Notes: generated by a model not told the origin, from the letters alone. Positions 9,113 through 18,757 are shown, counted from the first letter of the stretch. The stretch is 64,000 bases of DNA from Treponema vincentii (GCF_018336815.1 NZ_CP050497.1:2170001-2234000), one strand, 5' to 3'. Numbers and translations: made by a program.

Positions 9113-10438
9113 CTACTCCAGCGTCGGCTTCGACCAGTCGGTCTCTTTGGTGTTCTTAAAGTTGGTATAGACGTCCTCGCCCTTTGCTTTCTTTTCCTGC
9201 TTGCGCTCGTCCATAATTTCTACCAAGCCCTGTACACGTGTTTTATACTGTTCCGTAGAGAAGTTTCGCTCGTCAGCCTGATCACCGTCAAAGTGAACAA
9301 CAGGGATACCGAGGTCTTCCTTCCAACGCCGCTCAATTTCGGGCATCGCACCGCTCCACGGCTTGCAGCTGCGGTTGTAGTTGACCAAGGCGCCGCTGAT
9401 ACCGTTTTCTTTTGCCATGGTCTCGCGCCATTCAACACCGGTTTCGATACAGACGGAGCACGGCGCCTTGCAGTACGCAGCGGCCATTTCACGGATATTC
9501 TCATAACGGAAGCCGAATGCCGGAGCGTATACGACAGCGGTTACGTTGACACCGCTGTCCTTTAAGGGGTCAAACAAGGGGCGGAGCGCCGGCCAGCACG
9601 GAATACCTTCAAACAAGATACGGTGCTCTTCGGGATATTCCCACGTAGAGGTGTTTTCTTTTACGGATTGTTCAAATTCCTGTGCCAGCAGTTCAAATCC
9701 GACAGCAGCGTCTTCTTCGCAGCGGGCGGCAACAATGTCTGCCATGTGGTTAAACAGGTCAAACCCGCTTAACGGAGACGGCTTGTATGACATAAATGAA
9801 CAGGATTTCAGCCATGCCGCTGCGGTTCTATTTGCACGCGCACAAGCATCCTCGAATTTCTTTTCGTCGAATTTCTTTCCGGTCAATTGTTCCAGCTGCT
9901 TGATGGCATAGTCAAACTGGCCAAGTAGATAATCCACTTTTTCTTCGGGTACATCCACCGTATTGGAGAACGGAATGTCTACCATGATGAGCGGGATATT
10001 ATGCATACGCGCAATATTCTCGTACCATTTTGTCATCATATTGCAGATATTATTGCAGCACAGCAAAAAATCGGGCTGCGGCATTCTGCGCGAATCGGTC
10101 GGCTCTCCTGCGGCATAGGCAAGACTGATGCGTGCATAACCGCAGATATCGTTATCGTATCCCATATCCTCCGCAGCTTGGCAGAGGCGCAATCCGTCTT
10201 TCTTTGCAGCTGTCGACGCCGCATGGTTTTCGGGATACACAACATTAAGATCAAAAGCTTTCGCTAATTCAATTGGAAATTTAGAAGAACTCCATCCGAC
10301 TAATTCACCGCGCCGTTTTGCCTCCCATGCATTTGCATAGACCTTATCTACGACATCGCGTAAAAGAGCGGCAGCAGGCTTATGCCCTTCAATCGGCCGC
10401 GGCGTTTTGTTGGGTAACTTTTCCATCTTTTGGGCCAT
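9113..10438 (-). CDS. hgdA: (R)-2-hydroxyglutaryl-CoA dehydratase, alpha subunit
   Basis: A 441-residue HgdA-type subunit of component D, partner of HgdB. It holds the family segments GELVGWSSSKFPIELAKAF, PDFLLCCNNICNMMTKWYE and CIETGVEWRETMAKENGISG, with cysteines placed to hold the [4Fe-4S] cluster; GALVNYNRSCKPWSG is also typical. The start ATG 10438 has GGAGG seven bases upstream. It lies between hgdC and hgdB as in other hydroxyglutarate fermenters. Slightly shorter than the A. fermentans subunit. Confidence 0.93.
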   Translation of the reverse strand: MAQKMEKLPNKTPRPIEGHKPAAALLRDVVDKVYANAWEAKRRGELVGWSSSKFPIELAKAFDLNVVYPENHAASTAAKKDGLRLCQAAEDMGYDNDICGYARISLAYAAGEPTDSRRMPQPDFLLCCNNICNMMTKWYENIARMHNIPLIMVDIPFSNTVDVPEEKVDYLLGQFDYAIKQLEQLTGKKFDEKKFEDACARANRTAAAWLKSCSFMSYKPSPLSGFDLFNHMADIVAARCEEDAAVGFELLAQEFEQSVKENTSTWEYPEEHRILFEGIPCWPALRPLFDPLKDSGVNVTAVVYAPAFGFRYENIREMAAAYCKAPCSVCIETGVEWRETMAKENGISGALVNYNRSCKPWSGAMPEIERRWKEDLGIPVVHFDGDQADERNFSTEQYKTRVQGLVEIMDERKQEKKAKGEDVYTNFKNTKETDWSKPTLE

Positions 10439-10463
10439 TTGTTTCCTCCTATGTCCTCAAGGT

Positions 10464-10498
10464 CATCTTTAAAAAACAGGCTTGTTCTTTAAAAGATG
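10464..10498 (-). other. stem-loop between hgdC and hgdA
   Basis: CATCTTTAAA (10464-10473) pairs with TTTAAAAGATG (10488-10498) in the 103-base gap between hgdC and hgdA. On the minus strand it lies about 25 bases ahead of the hgdA start and has no clear U tract after it, so it is more likely an mRNA stability or processing stem than a full terminator. Confidence 0.45.
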
Positions 10499-10541
10499 CC
10501 ATTCAGGTCTGCACCGGCCTTGCATTTACCGGCGTAGAACC

Positions 10542-11339
10542 TTACTTATTTCCCGCTTGTTGACACTTTTGATATGCAAACAGAGCGGCTCCAATTGCGC
10601 CATTTAACTGGCAATATTCACTCGTGTGAATTTTAAACCCTATATTTTTTTCCATTGCCCGAACCATTCCTTTATTCAGGGCAACTCCTCCGGTCATTAC
10701 AACATCATCTTGAATACCGACACGCTTAGCCAAACTGCCGACGCGGCTCGCTATTGCCGTGTGGATTCCTTTTACGATATCGGGAATTTTCGCACCGCTC
10801 GCCAATTGAGAGATAACCTCCGATTCGGCAAACACGGTACAGGTTGAGCTGATTGTCAACTCTTTGGTGGACTGCTCGTCAAGTTTCTCGAGGTCTTCCA
10901 AGTTGATTTCCAGAACCTTCGCGATAACATCGAGGAAGCGTCCCGTACCGGCAGCGCACTTATCGTTCATAACAAAGTTTTCGAGCATACCGTTATCGCT
11001 AAGTTTTAAGGCCTTAGAATCCTGCCCGCCGATATCGATAATAGTGCGTACATGCGGGAACAAGAAATAGGCGCCTTTGGCATGGCAGGACAGCTCCGAC
11101 ATCTGCGCCGGTACTTCCTTTAACGAATTACGTCCATAGCCGGTTGCAATAGCTCCGTCAAGCTGCTCCATCGAGGTAAACCCGAGTTGATCCAGCGTCT
11201 GCTTCATCACCCGTGCCGGTCCGCTGGTTCCCGTTCCCACCGGAACAACAGCCGTTGCGACGATTTCCTTTCCGTCCTTGATAATAACACACTTGGAAGC
11301 TGTAGAACCGACGTCTACGCCCATAGTAAATATACTCAT
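10542..11339 (-). CDS. hgdC: 2-hydroxyglutaryl-CoA dehydratase activator (component A)
   Basis: A 265-residue ASKHA-fold ATPase that hands one high-energy electron to component D at the cost of ATP. Visible are the phosphate loop GVDVGSTASKCV, a second phosphate motif IIDIGGQDSKAL, and the adenosine motif VVMTGGVALNKG. Two cysteines, C128 in NDKCAAGTGRFLD and C167 in STCTVF, match the pair that holds the bridging [4Fe-4S] cluster in the homodimer. The length equals that of the A. fermentans enzyme. It lies between gltS and hgdA. Confidence 0.95.
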   Translation of the reverse strand: MSIFTMGVDVGSTASKCVIIKDGKEIVATAVVPVGTGTSGPARVMKQTLDQLGFTSMEQLDGAIATGYGRNSLKEVPAQMSELSCHAKGAYFLFPHVRTIIDIGGQDSKALKLSDNGMLENFVMNDKCAAGTGRFLDVIAKVLEINLEDLEKLDEQSTKELTISSTCTVFAESEVISQLASGAKIPDIVKGIHTAIASRVGSLAKRVGIQDDVVMTGGVALNKGMVRAMEKNIGFKIHTSEYCQLNGAIGAALFAYQKCQQAGNK

Positions 11340-11430
11340 AACGATGTACTGCTCCCTTGCCGATAAAATTTTCAGGTAACCGCTTTTCAGTCAGCAGTTA
11401 CCGTTATATGCAGCAAAAACTGCTTGCTTC

Positions 11431-12681
11431 TCAAAGTCCAAGCATGTGCTTTGCCAAATCCAAGAACTTTGTGATAATAATGGCATTGGTAATATTGCTG
11501 ATAAAGCCGCCGATAACCGGCACGACAAAGAATGCTAACTTGGAATAGCGGTACTTGCGGCATACTGTCTGCATCGTCGTCATCGAAACGGGCACAGCGC
11601 CTAAACCGAATCCGATATGACCAACCGCCATCACCGCTGCATCGTAGTTTCTGCCTAATAAATTGAATGTCAGGAAATAGCAGAAAAGTACAATCAGCAC
11701 AACTTGTACGAGCAGCAATACCACCAGTGCGGTGCCTAAGCCGGCAAGCTGCCAAAGTTTCATAGAAATAATGGACATCGAAACAAACAAGGCTAACGAG
11801 AATTCACCGACGATATCGAATGCATCATACAATACGTTGTGCTTTGAAGGATTGCTTTTTGAAGTTAAATCCAACAAAAGACGCATGGCAATGCCGCCGA
11901 ACATACAGCATACGTGAATGGGGAAGTTGATCTTAAAATACTTCAAGATTAAGAATAAAACTTGTCCGATACCGCACGCAATACAGAGCATAAACACTGC
12001 CTGCAGCACATTGGATTTATCTACCAAAGCGCCCGCAGTACCGCCTGAGTTTTCAGCCTGCAATTCTGCAGCTTCCATTTTTCCATCCAACTCGGGATTT
12101 TCAAGATGGAAGCGTTTAACCATAAAGTTACCGAACGGCCCGCCAATAATACAGCCTGAAATCAAGCCGAACGTAGCTGCGGCAATTGCAACTTCCATAG
12201 CCGCAGTTGCACCTGCTTCTACGGCAATCGGCGCAAACGAAGCGGCATTTCCGTGTCCGCCGGTCATCGGGATACTACCCGTCATCATCGAAATGAGCGG
12301 ACTGATATGAAAGAGGCTTCCCACCGAAATAGCAGCAGCATTTTGCAAAGTTGCAAGCAAGGCTGCCAATACGGTAAAGATAATTACGAGTTTACCGCCT
12401 TTTTTCAGCAGCGCCAAACTCGCCGCGGCGCCGCTTGCGGCAAAGAATAAACAATAGAACAGCTGATTGACCGTTTTATAATCAAAATTCAATTCAAAAA
12501 CATTGACCGAATAGAGCAATAACGAAAGGAGCGCAAATAAGGTACCGCCCACAACAGAAGCGGGTAAACAATATTTTTTGAGAACCGGAATTTTATTGCG
12601 CAAAAACTCTCCCACATAGATTGCAATAACTGCAACCATAAGCGTTTCAAACATACCTAACTTTAGAACAATTCTTTCCAT
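11431..12681 (-). CDS. gltS: sodium/glutamate symporter (first copy)
   Basis: A 416-residue GltS-family carrier with about ten membrane helices. The family signature GSIPMTGGHGNAASFAPIA and the C-terminal HIGFGLGAVPVSM segment are both present. It would import glutamate with Na+ at the inner membrane. The start has GGAG ten bases upstream. It lies in the hydroxyglutarate operon between gcdA and hgdC, which ties it to fuel uptake. A second GltS is coded at 18815-20026; the two clearly differ in sequence (for example this one has a long polar loop with EAAELQAENSGGTAGAL) and so may differ in affinity. Confidence 0.92.
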   Translation of the reverse strand: MERIVLKLGMFETLMVAVIAIYVGEFLRNKIPVLKKYCLPASVVGGTLFALLSLLLYSVNVFELNFDYKTVNQLFYCLFFAASGAAASLALLKKGGKLVIIFTVLAALLATLQNAAAISVGSLFHISPLISMMTGSIPMTGGHGNAASFAPIAVEAGATAAMEVAIAAATFGLISGCIIGGPFGNFMVKRFHLENPELDGKMEAAELQAENSGGTAGALVDKSNVLQAVFMLCIACGIGQVLFLILKYFKINFPIHVCCMFGGIAMRLLLDLTSKSNPSKHNVLYDAFDIVGEFSLALFVSMSIISMKLWQLAGLGTALVVLLLVQVVLIVLFCYFLTFNLLGRNYDAAVMAVGHIGFGLGAVPVSMTTMQTVCRKYRYSKLAFFVVPVIGGFISNITNAIIITKFLDLAKHMLGL

Positions 12682-12709
12682 AAACTGATAACTCCGAATA
12701 ATACATTTT

Positions 12710-12748
12710 GGGGATGTCGCAAAAGCCTATTGCTTTTTCGTCATCCCC
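12710..12748 (-). other. stem-loop between gcdA and gltS
   Basis: GGGGATG (12710-12716) pairs with CATCCCC (12742-12748); the inner bases CG, AAAAGC and GCTTTT also pair. On the transcribed strand no U run follows, so I read it as an intercistronic processing or partial-termination stem. Confidence 0.55.
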
Positions 12749-12756
12749 GTTTTCCC

Positions 12757-14514
12757 TTATTTCTTTACAAAGGTATTGTATTCTCTAATTGCCCGCGGTA
12801 ACAGCATTTGATGGAATGCGCATATCGCTTTCGGGTTCTGATATACCGAGTTCACAAAGGCGATCATATACGCCCGTATATCATACAAGCTCACGATTTC
12901 GTCAACCATACCGGTTTTGGCGCAATACTGCGGAACGGACTTTTCCTTATACTCATTGATCAGTTTATTCATCTTTTCAATGGTAGGCGTTAAATCCTTT
13001 CCTGCATCTTTATCTTTTACCAAACGACGGCAATACATCGCAGTTGCAGCGGTTTCTCCGTTCATTACGTTGATTTCGGTTGCCGCAGTCCCCAGCGAGA
13101 ACGCATTGGTATCGTTACCCTGAGGCCCGCCCAATACATAGTGAGCCGCAGCGGTACCCTTGCGCAACGTAACTTCCATCTGCGGAATATTGGAATTCTG
13201 GATGGAGTAGATAAGCGACTGACCTAAGCCCAACAGTTCCGCACGTTCCGCATCGTTGCCGACATCGATACCGGTAGTATCCTGCAGCCAGATAATCGGG
13301 ATTTTATCGCGTGCGCAGAGCGTTACGAACTCATTCATCTTCATAAGTCCCTGCCGGTAGAGCTTACCGCCGATACCGACCGCGCCTTGCTTGTATTCGG
13401 GATATTTCAGCAGCAATCCTTGGAAGTTCGCCACAACACCGACTAACAGTCCGTCCACCTTCGCAAGTCCGGTTACCATTTCGGGACCGTAGCCTTTTTT
13501 ATACTCGCTAAATTCGCTGTTATCTACCAACCGGCCGATAATATCGTAGATATTGTATATCTTTTTCTGGTTCATCGGCAAAATAGAATACAGATCGTTC
13601 GGGTCGAGCGCCGGTTCCCGCGGTTCGTCTACGCGGAAAAACTCCAAGTTATATGCGGGCAGGTAGTCCATGTACTTTCTGATACCGTCCAATACGCCGA
13701 TTTCGTCGCTGTACACCTCGCGGAAAAAGCCTGTTTCGTTATAGTGAATGGAAACCGTTCCCGGTACATCGACGCCCTTGGATTTTTTGCTTGCTTCGAT
13801 AATCTGCTCGGCGCCCTCTTCGTCGATATAGCCTTTCGGGTTCATACCGCCGACGATACCGGCGCCGCCCACTGCCATATTCGCTTTTTCATGCGCAATC
13901 AGGATGGTCGGGCTGATACTGTGGTAGCCGCCGCCCGCCGGATTCGTTCCATAGATACCGACGATGACGGGAACACCGAGCTGCTGCAGCTCTACGTTCC
14001 GATAGAACGGAGTACCTCCACCGCGCCGGTTGGCATAGACTTTTTCCTGCTCGTCAAGCTTAACACCGCTACAGTTTAATACATAGACCAACGGAATGCG
14101 CAGACACTTCGCCGTGTCGGAAGCCCGCAGTAAGTTTTCCGCTTGCCCGGGAACCCACGCACCGACAATCTTCTTGTTATCGGACGCAACGATGACTGCC
14201 CATTTTCCGTTAATTCGCCCCAAGCCTTTGACAATACCGGTCGCGGTTTCAAAGTCCTGCGGATTATAGAGGCTGTTTAAAGGGCACCACGTACCTTCGT
14301 CAATCAGATCGGCAACCCGCTGCAGCGCGGTCATCTGACCTTTTTCGTTGATAGCCTCCGTCGGCGTTCCCGCTTCGTGGATTTCATCTATCAGCTTACC
14401 GATTTCCTCTTCAACGTCTTTAATCAGCTTCTCATTTTCTTCATCAATATGTGCCAACTCTTTTCCAACTTGTTCCATATTTTGGAAATAGCATGGCATC
14501 GAATAATCACCCAT
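12757..14514 (-). CDS. gcdA: glutaconyl-CoA decarboxylase, carboxyltransferase alpha subunit
   Basis: A 585-residue carboxyltransferase that moves CO2 from glutaconyl-CoA to the biotin of GcdC, releasing crotonyl-CoA. MGDYSMPCYFQNMEQVGKEL matches the A. fermentans GcdA start, and the length is nearly the same (587). Both acyl-CoA carboxyltransferase halves are visible: RRGGGTPFYRNVELQQLGVP with NPAGGGYHSISPT in the first, and WLQDTTGIDVGNDAERAEL with GTAAAHYVLGGPQGND in the second. The frame stays open to 14559, but the GGAGGA site at 14521-14526 places the start at 14514. A long palindrome fills the gap to gctB. Confidence 0.95.
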   Translation of the reverse strand: MGDYSMPCYFQNMEQVGKELAHIDEENEKLIKDVEEEIGKLIDEIHEAGTPTEAINEKGQMTALQRVADLIDEGTWCPLNSLYNPQDFETATGIVKGLGRINGKWAVIVASDNKKIVGAWVPGQAENLLRASDTAKCLRIPLVYVLNCSGVKLDEQEKVYANRRGGGTPFYRNVELQQLGVPVIVGIYGTNPAGGGYHSISPTILIAHEKANMAVGGAGIVGGMNPKGYIDEEGAEQIIEASKKSKGVDVPGTVSIHYNETGFFREVYSDEIGVLDGIRKYMDYLPAYNLEFFRVDEPREPALDPNDLYSILPMNQKKIYNIYDIIGRLVDNSEFSEYKKGYGPEMVTGLAKVDGLLVGVVANFQGLLLKYPEYKQGAVGIGGKLYRQGLMKMNEFVTLCARDKIPIIWLQDTTGIDVGNDAERAELLGLGQSLIYSIQNSNIPQMEVTLRKGTAAAHYVLGGPQGNDTNAFSLGTAATEINVMNGETAATAMYCRRLVKDKDAGKDLTPTIEKMNKLINEYKEKSVPQYCAKTGMVDEIVSLYDIRAYMIAFVNSVYQNPKAICAFHQMLLPRAIREYNTFVKK

Positions 14515-14577
14515 ATTTATTCCTCCGGTTACGGCTCCTCCCGCAAGCACAAAACTCACGGGAAAAACTCTTTTCTA

Positions 14578-14603
14578 TGCGAAATTTTATCAAAAATTTC
14601 GCA
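14578..14603. other. 11-bp stem-loop ahead of gcdA
   Basis: TGCGAAATTTT (14578-14588) and AAAATTTCGCA (14593-14603) form a perfect stem with a 4-base loop, between the long palindrome and gcdA. A similar AAAATTTC stem precedes the related repeat at 45313, so it seems to belong to the repeat unit. Confidence 0.6.
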
Positions 14604-14622
14604 TATCTCTTCTAGCAGATGG

Positions 14623-14885
14623 GTAAACGCATCAGGCAGAGTAGATTAAAACCGCAGAATACTTGTGGCGGTGCCGTCTAAAACAATCCTTTCCGTCAGC
14701 CTTTTGAAAATAACGGTACCGGCTACAAGGCGCGAACAAAAATAAAGCGGAGACGTACTTATTGTACGTTGAGCATTTATTTTTGTGCAGCAACGCCGTA
14801 AACGGTATGCATATTTTCAAAAGGAAAGGTTGAACGGCCTCCTTATATTCTGCGGGGCTGCTAAAAAATAGCCTGATGCGTTTAC
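14623..14885. repeat. 263-bp long imperfect palindrome inside the operon
   Basis: The gap between gctB and gcdA is almost entirely one nested inverted repeat. Outer arms GTAAACGCATCAGGC (14623-14637) and GCCTGATGCGTTTAC (14871-14885) match exactly; CCGCAGAATA pairs with TATTCTGCGG further in, then CCTTTTGAAAATA with TATTTTCAAAAGG, ACAAAAATAAA with TTTATTTTTGT, and ACGTAC with GTACGT around an apex at 14759-14763. Related, shorter copies lie at 45313-45497, and relics at 25520-25577 (outer arms only) and 28126-28187. No ORF of note is inside it. It is either a non-coding mobile repeat (MITE-like) or an mRNA structure. Confidence 0.85.
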
Positions 14886-14898
14886 TCTACCCTGCTAC

Positions 14899-15696
14899 TT
14901 ACTCCTCTACGGGAACTTTGATAAATGCCTGTCCGGGATCGATTTCCTCACGGATCATCTTAATGACGTCTTCGCTCGGCGCTTCCAGCAGAACAGCCTT
15001 GGAAACATCGAGGTCAAAACCGGTATTTTCCAGTACGTCTTCGGGGGAAGAAGTCGGGTAATATCCGGCAAGGTACATCCGCTTGGTCTTGTCGTCAAAC
15101 TTGAGGATACCGCGGTCGGTAACAACGGCAATCGGGCCTCTGTTTCCCGGAAGACCGAGCTTTTCACGGCCACCTGCGCCATCTCCCCATCCGGCGCTGG
15201 TGATGTAGTCGATTTTGTCGATAAAGCGGCGTTTTTCATGCTGCATCATAATGACGGTGTTTGAATAGGTTGCAATACCGTTTGCCCCGCCGGATCCGGT
15301 AAAACGGGTTTTGGGGTTATGGTAGTCGCCGATACAGGTTGAGTTTACGTTCCCGAAAGGGTCAATCTGAGCGCCGCCGATAAAGGCAATCATGCGGTCG
15401 TTATCGTTGAGCCACTCGTTTGCTTCAAACCCGATAAAGCGGACGTTCGGCCATTGCACGCCGCAGTGAGCCATCAGCCGGTTATCACCGACGCTGCGCG
15501 GTACTTCAATCGGCGCGCAGTCCATCAAACCGCTTTCCACAATCAGCTTGCAATTCGGAGCAAAGATCCGCTTTGCCAACGACGCCCCGATTAAAGGAAG
15601 ACCGGTACCTACAATAACGATTTGACCGTCTTTAATGGTCTTCGCGATTGTAATCGCCTGCATTTCTTTATTGGTATAATTTTTATAATTTGCCAT
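14899..15696 (-). CDS. gctB: glutaconate CoA-transferase, subunit B
   Basis: A 265-residue beta subunit of the class I CoA-transferase that moves CoA from acetyl- or glutaconyl-CoA to (R)-2-hydroxyglutarate. The catalytic glutamate is visible as E54 in KLIVESGLMDCAPIE, the same number as in A. fermentans. Also typical are GGAQIDPFGNVNSTCIGDY and the glycine-rich FTGSGGANGIA oxyanion region. The length matches the family. It starts one base after the gctA stop, so the two subunits are translationally linked. Confidence 0.95.
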   Translation of the reverse strand: MANYKNYTNKEMQAITIAKTIKDGQIVIVGTGLPLIGASLAKRIFAPNCKLIVESGLMDCAPIEVPRSVGDNRLMAHCGVQWPNVRFIGFEANEWLNDNDRMIAFIGGAQIDPFGNVNSTCIGDYHNPKTRFTGSGGANGIATYSNTVIMMQHEKRRFIDKIDYITSAGWGDGAGGREKLGLPGNRGPIAVVTDRGILKFDDKTKRMYLAGYYPTSSPEDVLENTGFDLDVSKAVLLEAPSEDVIKMIREEIDPGQAFIKVPVEE

Positions 15697-15697
15697 C

Positions 15698-16663
15698 TTA
15701 CTTATCCTCCTTTACCAGCTTTGCCGCATAGCCGAAGCCCGGTACAACTTTCAGTTTTGCCAATCTGCTTGCACCCAATTTATCGATATACTCGTCGTGA
15801 TCTTTTACGCCGTATACCCATTCCTGTAAGAAAGCCTTAAAATCTTCCTCGGTTTTGGTAATGCTGTCGTACATTTTAAAGAAGTTTGCATCGTAATCAT
15901 AATAGTTATAGCACTGAGCAGGATGAGCGCCGTAGGGAGTATGAACAACGGCATCGACACAGAATTCGGGAATTGAGTTCTTGCTTGGCTCTATTCTCAT
16001 TTCTTCTTCGGTTACGAGCTCCTCGCAGGTTACGATACATTTCTTTGCAGCGATTGCAATATCGACATCGTGGAATTCGTCACCTTCTATTGAACAGGTC
16101 CCATTAACAGAAGCCTTCTGCACGTGGATGATTGCGGTATCCAAGCGCGGCACCGGTACGGCGACAACTTTCTCACCGGGATTGAAGGGGTTCTCTACCT
16201 CTACCAACTTATCATTGGGGAGACGCGGGTCTTTTGCACGCTCTTCTTTACTGATACCCCATTTGTTTACCAAGTCGGTACCCTGCATCAGCCGTACCGG
16301 AAGATACGGAAGGCCGAGAGAAGAGGCATGGAGCATCAGCATCAGCACATCCTGCGAATAGTCTTCCAACAGCATTTTCTTGTTTTTTTCGATTTCGTTG
16401 CGGAAGCGGCGCGCTACATTCGTATAGCCGGAGTTTGCAATATAGCAGTTAATAAAGGCCTTTACCCTTCCTTCACCGATCAGCATATCCCAGTCGCCGC
16501 CTGCAGGACCGGAATACCCGATAAAATCACCCAAACCTTGACGCAAAATCTCGTTCACCGCTGCATAAGGCTTGCGGTTTGTCGTAAAACCGCCGAAACA
16601 AAGCACATCGCCCGATTTTACGTACGTTTTGATTGCATCATGCAATGACATAACCTTACTCAT
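15698..16663 (-). CDS. gctA: glutaconate CoA-transferase, subunit A
   Basis: A 321-residue alpha subunit, partner of GctB. It starts MSKVMSLHDAIKTYVKSGD and contains CFGGFTTNRKPYAAVNEIL and SGPAGGDWDMLIGEGRVKAF, all close to the A. fermentans subunit. The frame extends upstream to 16717, but GGAAGGAG ahead of ATG 16663 and homology set the start. The locus order is gcdB, gctA, gctB, gcdA. Confidence 0.95.
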   Translation of the reverse strand: MSKVMSLHDAIKTYVKSGDVLCFGGFTTNRKPYAAVNEILRQGLGDFIGYSGPAGGDWDMLIGEGRVKAFINCYIANSGYTNVARRFRNEIEKNKKMLLEDYSQDVLMLMLHASSLGLPYLPVRLMQGTDLVNKWGISKEERAKDPRLPNDKLVEVENPFNPGEKVVAVPVPRLDTAIIHVQKASVNGTCSIEGDEFHDVDIAIAAKKCIVTCEELVTEEEMRIEPSKNSIPEFCVDAVVHTPYGAHPAQCYNYYDYDANFFKMYDSITKTEEDFKAFLQEWVYGVKDHDEYIDKLGASRLAKLKVVPGFGYAAKLVKEDK

Positions 16664-16735
16664 AATACATCTCCTTCCAACTATAATTATTGTAGAAAGA
16701 GGGAACGCCGATAACATCGGTATTCCCTCTGCATA

Positions 16736-17878
16736 TTACTTGCCGAAAATCAGCATAAAATAACCGGCTGCAACCGCTGAGCCGATAACACCGGCCACAT
16801 TCGGTCCCATTGCGTGCATTAACAGAAAGTTCGTCGGATTTTCGGACGCACCGACCGTTTGCGAAACACGCGCAGCCATCGGTACTGCCGAAACGCCGGC
16901 GGAACCGATTAACGGGTTGATTTTACCGCCGGTAATAACATACAAGAGCTTTCCGAGCAAAATACCGCCGACGGTAGACATACAGAACGCAAACAATCCC
17001 ATAAAGATAATGGAGATGGTTTGCACTCGCAGGAACAGTTCTCCGTTGGCAGTAGCGCCGACCGTAACACCGAGCATAATCGTAACGATGTTGATCAAAG
17101 CGTTTTGCGCCGTATCGGATAAGCGCTGCACAACGCCGGATTCTCTAAAGATATTGCCTAACATCAGCATACCAAGCAACGGTGCAACCGACGGCAGCAA
17201 CAGCGCAGTAAACAGAACCGTTCCGATGGGGAATACGATTTTTTCGGTCTTGCTCACTTTCCGGAGCTGCTTCATCTTAACCGCCCGTTCTTTTTTAGTG
17301 GTTAACAGCTTCATAATCGGCGGCTGAATCATCGGAATCAGCGCCATATACGAATACGCTGCAACGGCAATCGGCGCCAACAGTTCAGGAGCCAAGTTAT
17401 TCGCGATATAAATAGAAGTAGGCCCGTCGGCTCCGCCGATGATGGCAATTGCAGCAGCCTGCTTCGCCGTAAAAATCGGTAAAGCGCTGGCAGTCATAAA
17501 GGTGATATAGATACCGAACTGCGCCGCCGCTCCGAGCAATAAACTAATCGGGTTTGCAATAAGCGGCCCGAAATCGGTCATTGCGCCTATTCCCATGAAG
17601 ATTAAGCACGGGAAGAGATTGCTTTTGATACCGCTATAGATAATCCGCAGTACACCGGATGTATACCAAGGATCCGCTTCCTTCATCAAATCCGCTAACG
17701 GTAAATTCGTCAAAAACATACCGAAAGCAATCGGCAACAGCAGCAACGGTTCGAACTGTTTGACGATGGCTAAATAAATTAAAACGAACGAGATGACAAA
17801 CATCACGAGCTGCTGCCATGTCAACGCGGCAAAGCCCGATTGTTGCATCATCGTCTCTACGACCTTAATAAATTCCAT
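16736..17878 (-). CDS. gcdB: Na+-pumping carboxybiotin decarboxylase, beta subunit
   Basis: A 380-residue membrane protein of the OadB/MmdB/GcdB family with about 10-11 helices. It decarboxylates carboxybiotin and exports Na+. Family signatures are [30 protein letters not shown] (the conserved Asp used in Na+ transport lies in GGADGPT) and [12 protein letters not shown] near the C-terminus. It begins 10 bases after gcdC. It provides the only energy-conserving step seen in this pathway: a sodium gradient that the two GltS carriers could use. Confidence 0.95.
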   Translation of the reverse strand: MEFIKVVETMMQQSGFAALTWQQLVMFVISFVLIYLAIVKQFEPLLLLPIAFGMFLTNLPLADLMKEADPWYTSGVLRIIYSGIKSNLFPCLIFMGIGAMTDFGPLIANPISLLLGAAAQFGIYITFMTASALPIFTAKQAAAIAIIGGADGPTSIYIANNLAPELLAPIAVAAYSYMALIPMIQPPIMKLLTTKKERAVKMKQLRKVSKTEKIVFPIGTVLFTALLLPSVAPLLGMLMLGNIFRESGVVQRLSDTAQNALINIVTIMLGVTVGATANGELFLRVQTISIIFMGLFAFCMSTVGGILLGKLLYVITGGKINPLIGSAGVSAVPMAARVSQTVGASENPTNFLLMHAMGPNVAGVIGSAVAAGYFMLIFGK

Positions 17879-17888
17879 GCGATGCCCC

Positions 17889-18296
17889 TTATTTAACCTC
17901 TACCAGTACGGTATCCGTATCCACGGCATCTCCTTTCTTTACCCGGACGGCAGCTACGGAACCGGCAACTTCGGACACGATTTCGGTTTCCATCTTCATA
18001 GCTTCCAAAATAATGACAACCTGACCGACGGAAACAGCATCGCCTTCCTTAACCTTTACATCAAGAACGGTACCGGGCATCGGGCTAACTATGGTTCCTG
18101 CTCCACCCGAAGCAGCGGGAGCGGCAGGCGCCGGAGCCGCGGGCTGGGGAGCTGCAACAGGCTGTGCAGCAGGAGCAGCTTGAACAGGGCGCGATACCCG
18201 TTCCGGCGGTCTTCTTGACAATGAGGAAGTTCCTCCGCCTACTCTTTCCACTTCAACTTCATATTTTTCACCATTTACGGTAACTACATAGTTCAT
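17889..18296 (-). CDS. gcdC: glutaconyl-CoA decarboxylase biotin carrier subunit
   Basis: A 135-residue biotin carrier. It has an N-terminal [20 protein letters not shown] segment, an Ala/Pro linker (residues ~38-68), and a lipoyl/biotinyl domain with EAMKMETEI, so the biotin is expected on K101. The start is set by AAGGAG eight bases before ATG 18296; the longer frame to 18305 is not supported. The linker is a flexible arm that lets biotin shuttle between GcdA and GcdB. Confidence 0.95.
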   Translation of the reverse strand: MNYVVTVNGEKYEVEVERVGGGTSSLSRRPPERVSRPVQAAPAAQPVAAPQPAAPAPAAPAASGGAGTIVSPMPGTVLDVKVKEGDAVSVGQVVIILEAMKMETEIVSEVAGSVAAVRVKKGDAVDTDTVLVEVK

Positions 18297-18319
18297 ACTA
18301 CACACTCCTTTTCTATGAT

Positions 18320-18634
18320 CTATAATTTCTTAATATTCGTAATTACGAATGAATTTAAAGGCTCGTGCCTTTCTTCGCTGATAGCGGCCGCAATAACGGC
18401 AACTTTTACCGCTTCGGCACCCGCTGCAGGTTTTGCATTTACGGCAGCAGATGCAGCCGCCGGTGCAGGGGCAGCTTGAGCTTTGGCCGGTAAGTTTTTC
18501 TCTAAGCCTGATATAATCTTCGAAACGATTGTAACATAAATCGCCAAGAATATCAGAGATAAAAACACAATGCCAAGCCCAAGCAAAGATGACAACAAGC
18601 TTGTAACAAAGCTTATGTACTCTGTTGTAATCAT
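18320..18634 (-). CDS. gcdD: OadG/GcdD-type small decarboxylase subunit
   Basis: A 104-residue protein with a single membrane helix (FVTSLLSSLLGLGIVFLSLIF and on to about residue 40), then an Ala/Pro-rich segment and a charged C-terminal tail ending VITNIKKL. This is the OadG/GcdD design: a small subunit that anchors and assembles the decarboxylase. It begins with GGAGG upstream of ATG 18634 and precedes gcdC by 23 bases. A second ATG four bases upstream is out of frame. Confidence 0.85.
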   Translation of the reverse strand: MITTEYISFVTSLLSSLLGLGIVFLSLIFLAIYVTIVSKIISGLEKNLPAKAQAAPAPAAASAAVNAKPAAGAEAVKVAVIAAAISEERHEPLNSFVITNIKKL

Positions 18635-18700
18635 TCATACCTCCTATAAGGAATAAATAGCTTGAAAAAGCATCCTGAATAATAGCTCTATCATAATACG

Positions 18701-18737
18701 AAAAGTGCTTTACTGTCGAGACAGCAAAGCACTTTTT
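18701..18737. terminator. stem-loop terminator upstream of gcdD
   Basis: AAAAGTGCTTT (18701-18711) pairs with AAAGCACTTTT (18726-18736), with ACTGTC/GACAG extending the stem inward. T residues follow on both strands. It separates the gltS copy at 18815 from gcdD and may give partial termination between hgdH-gltS and the gcd-gct-hgd genes. Confidence 0.75.
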
Positions 18738-18757
18738 AGCCGTTTTTAGATAGTGAA

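Noticed and set aside
14632-14820. Frames inside the long palindrome
   Set aside because: Both strands give short frames because the arms mirror each other; no gene signals.
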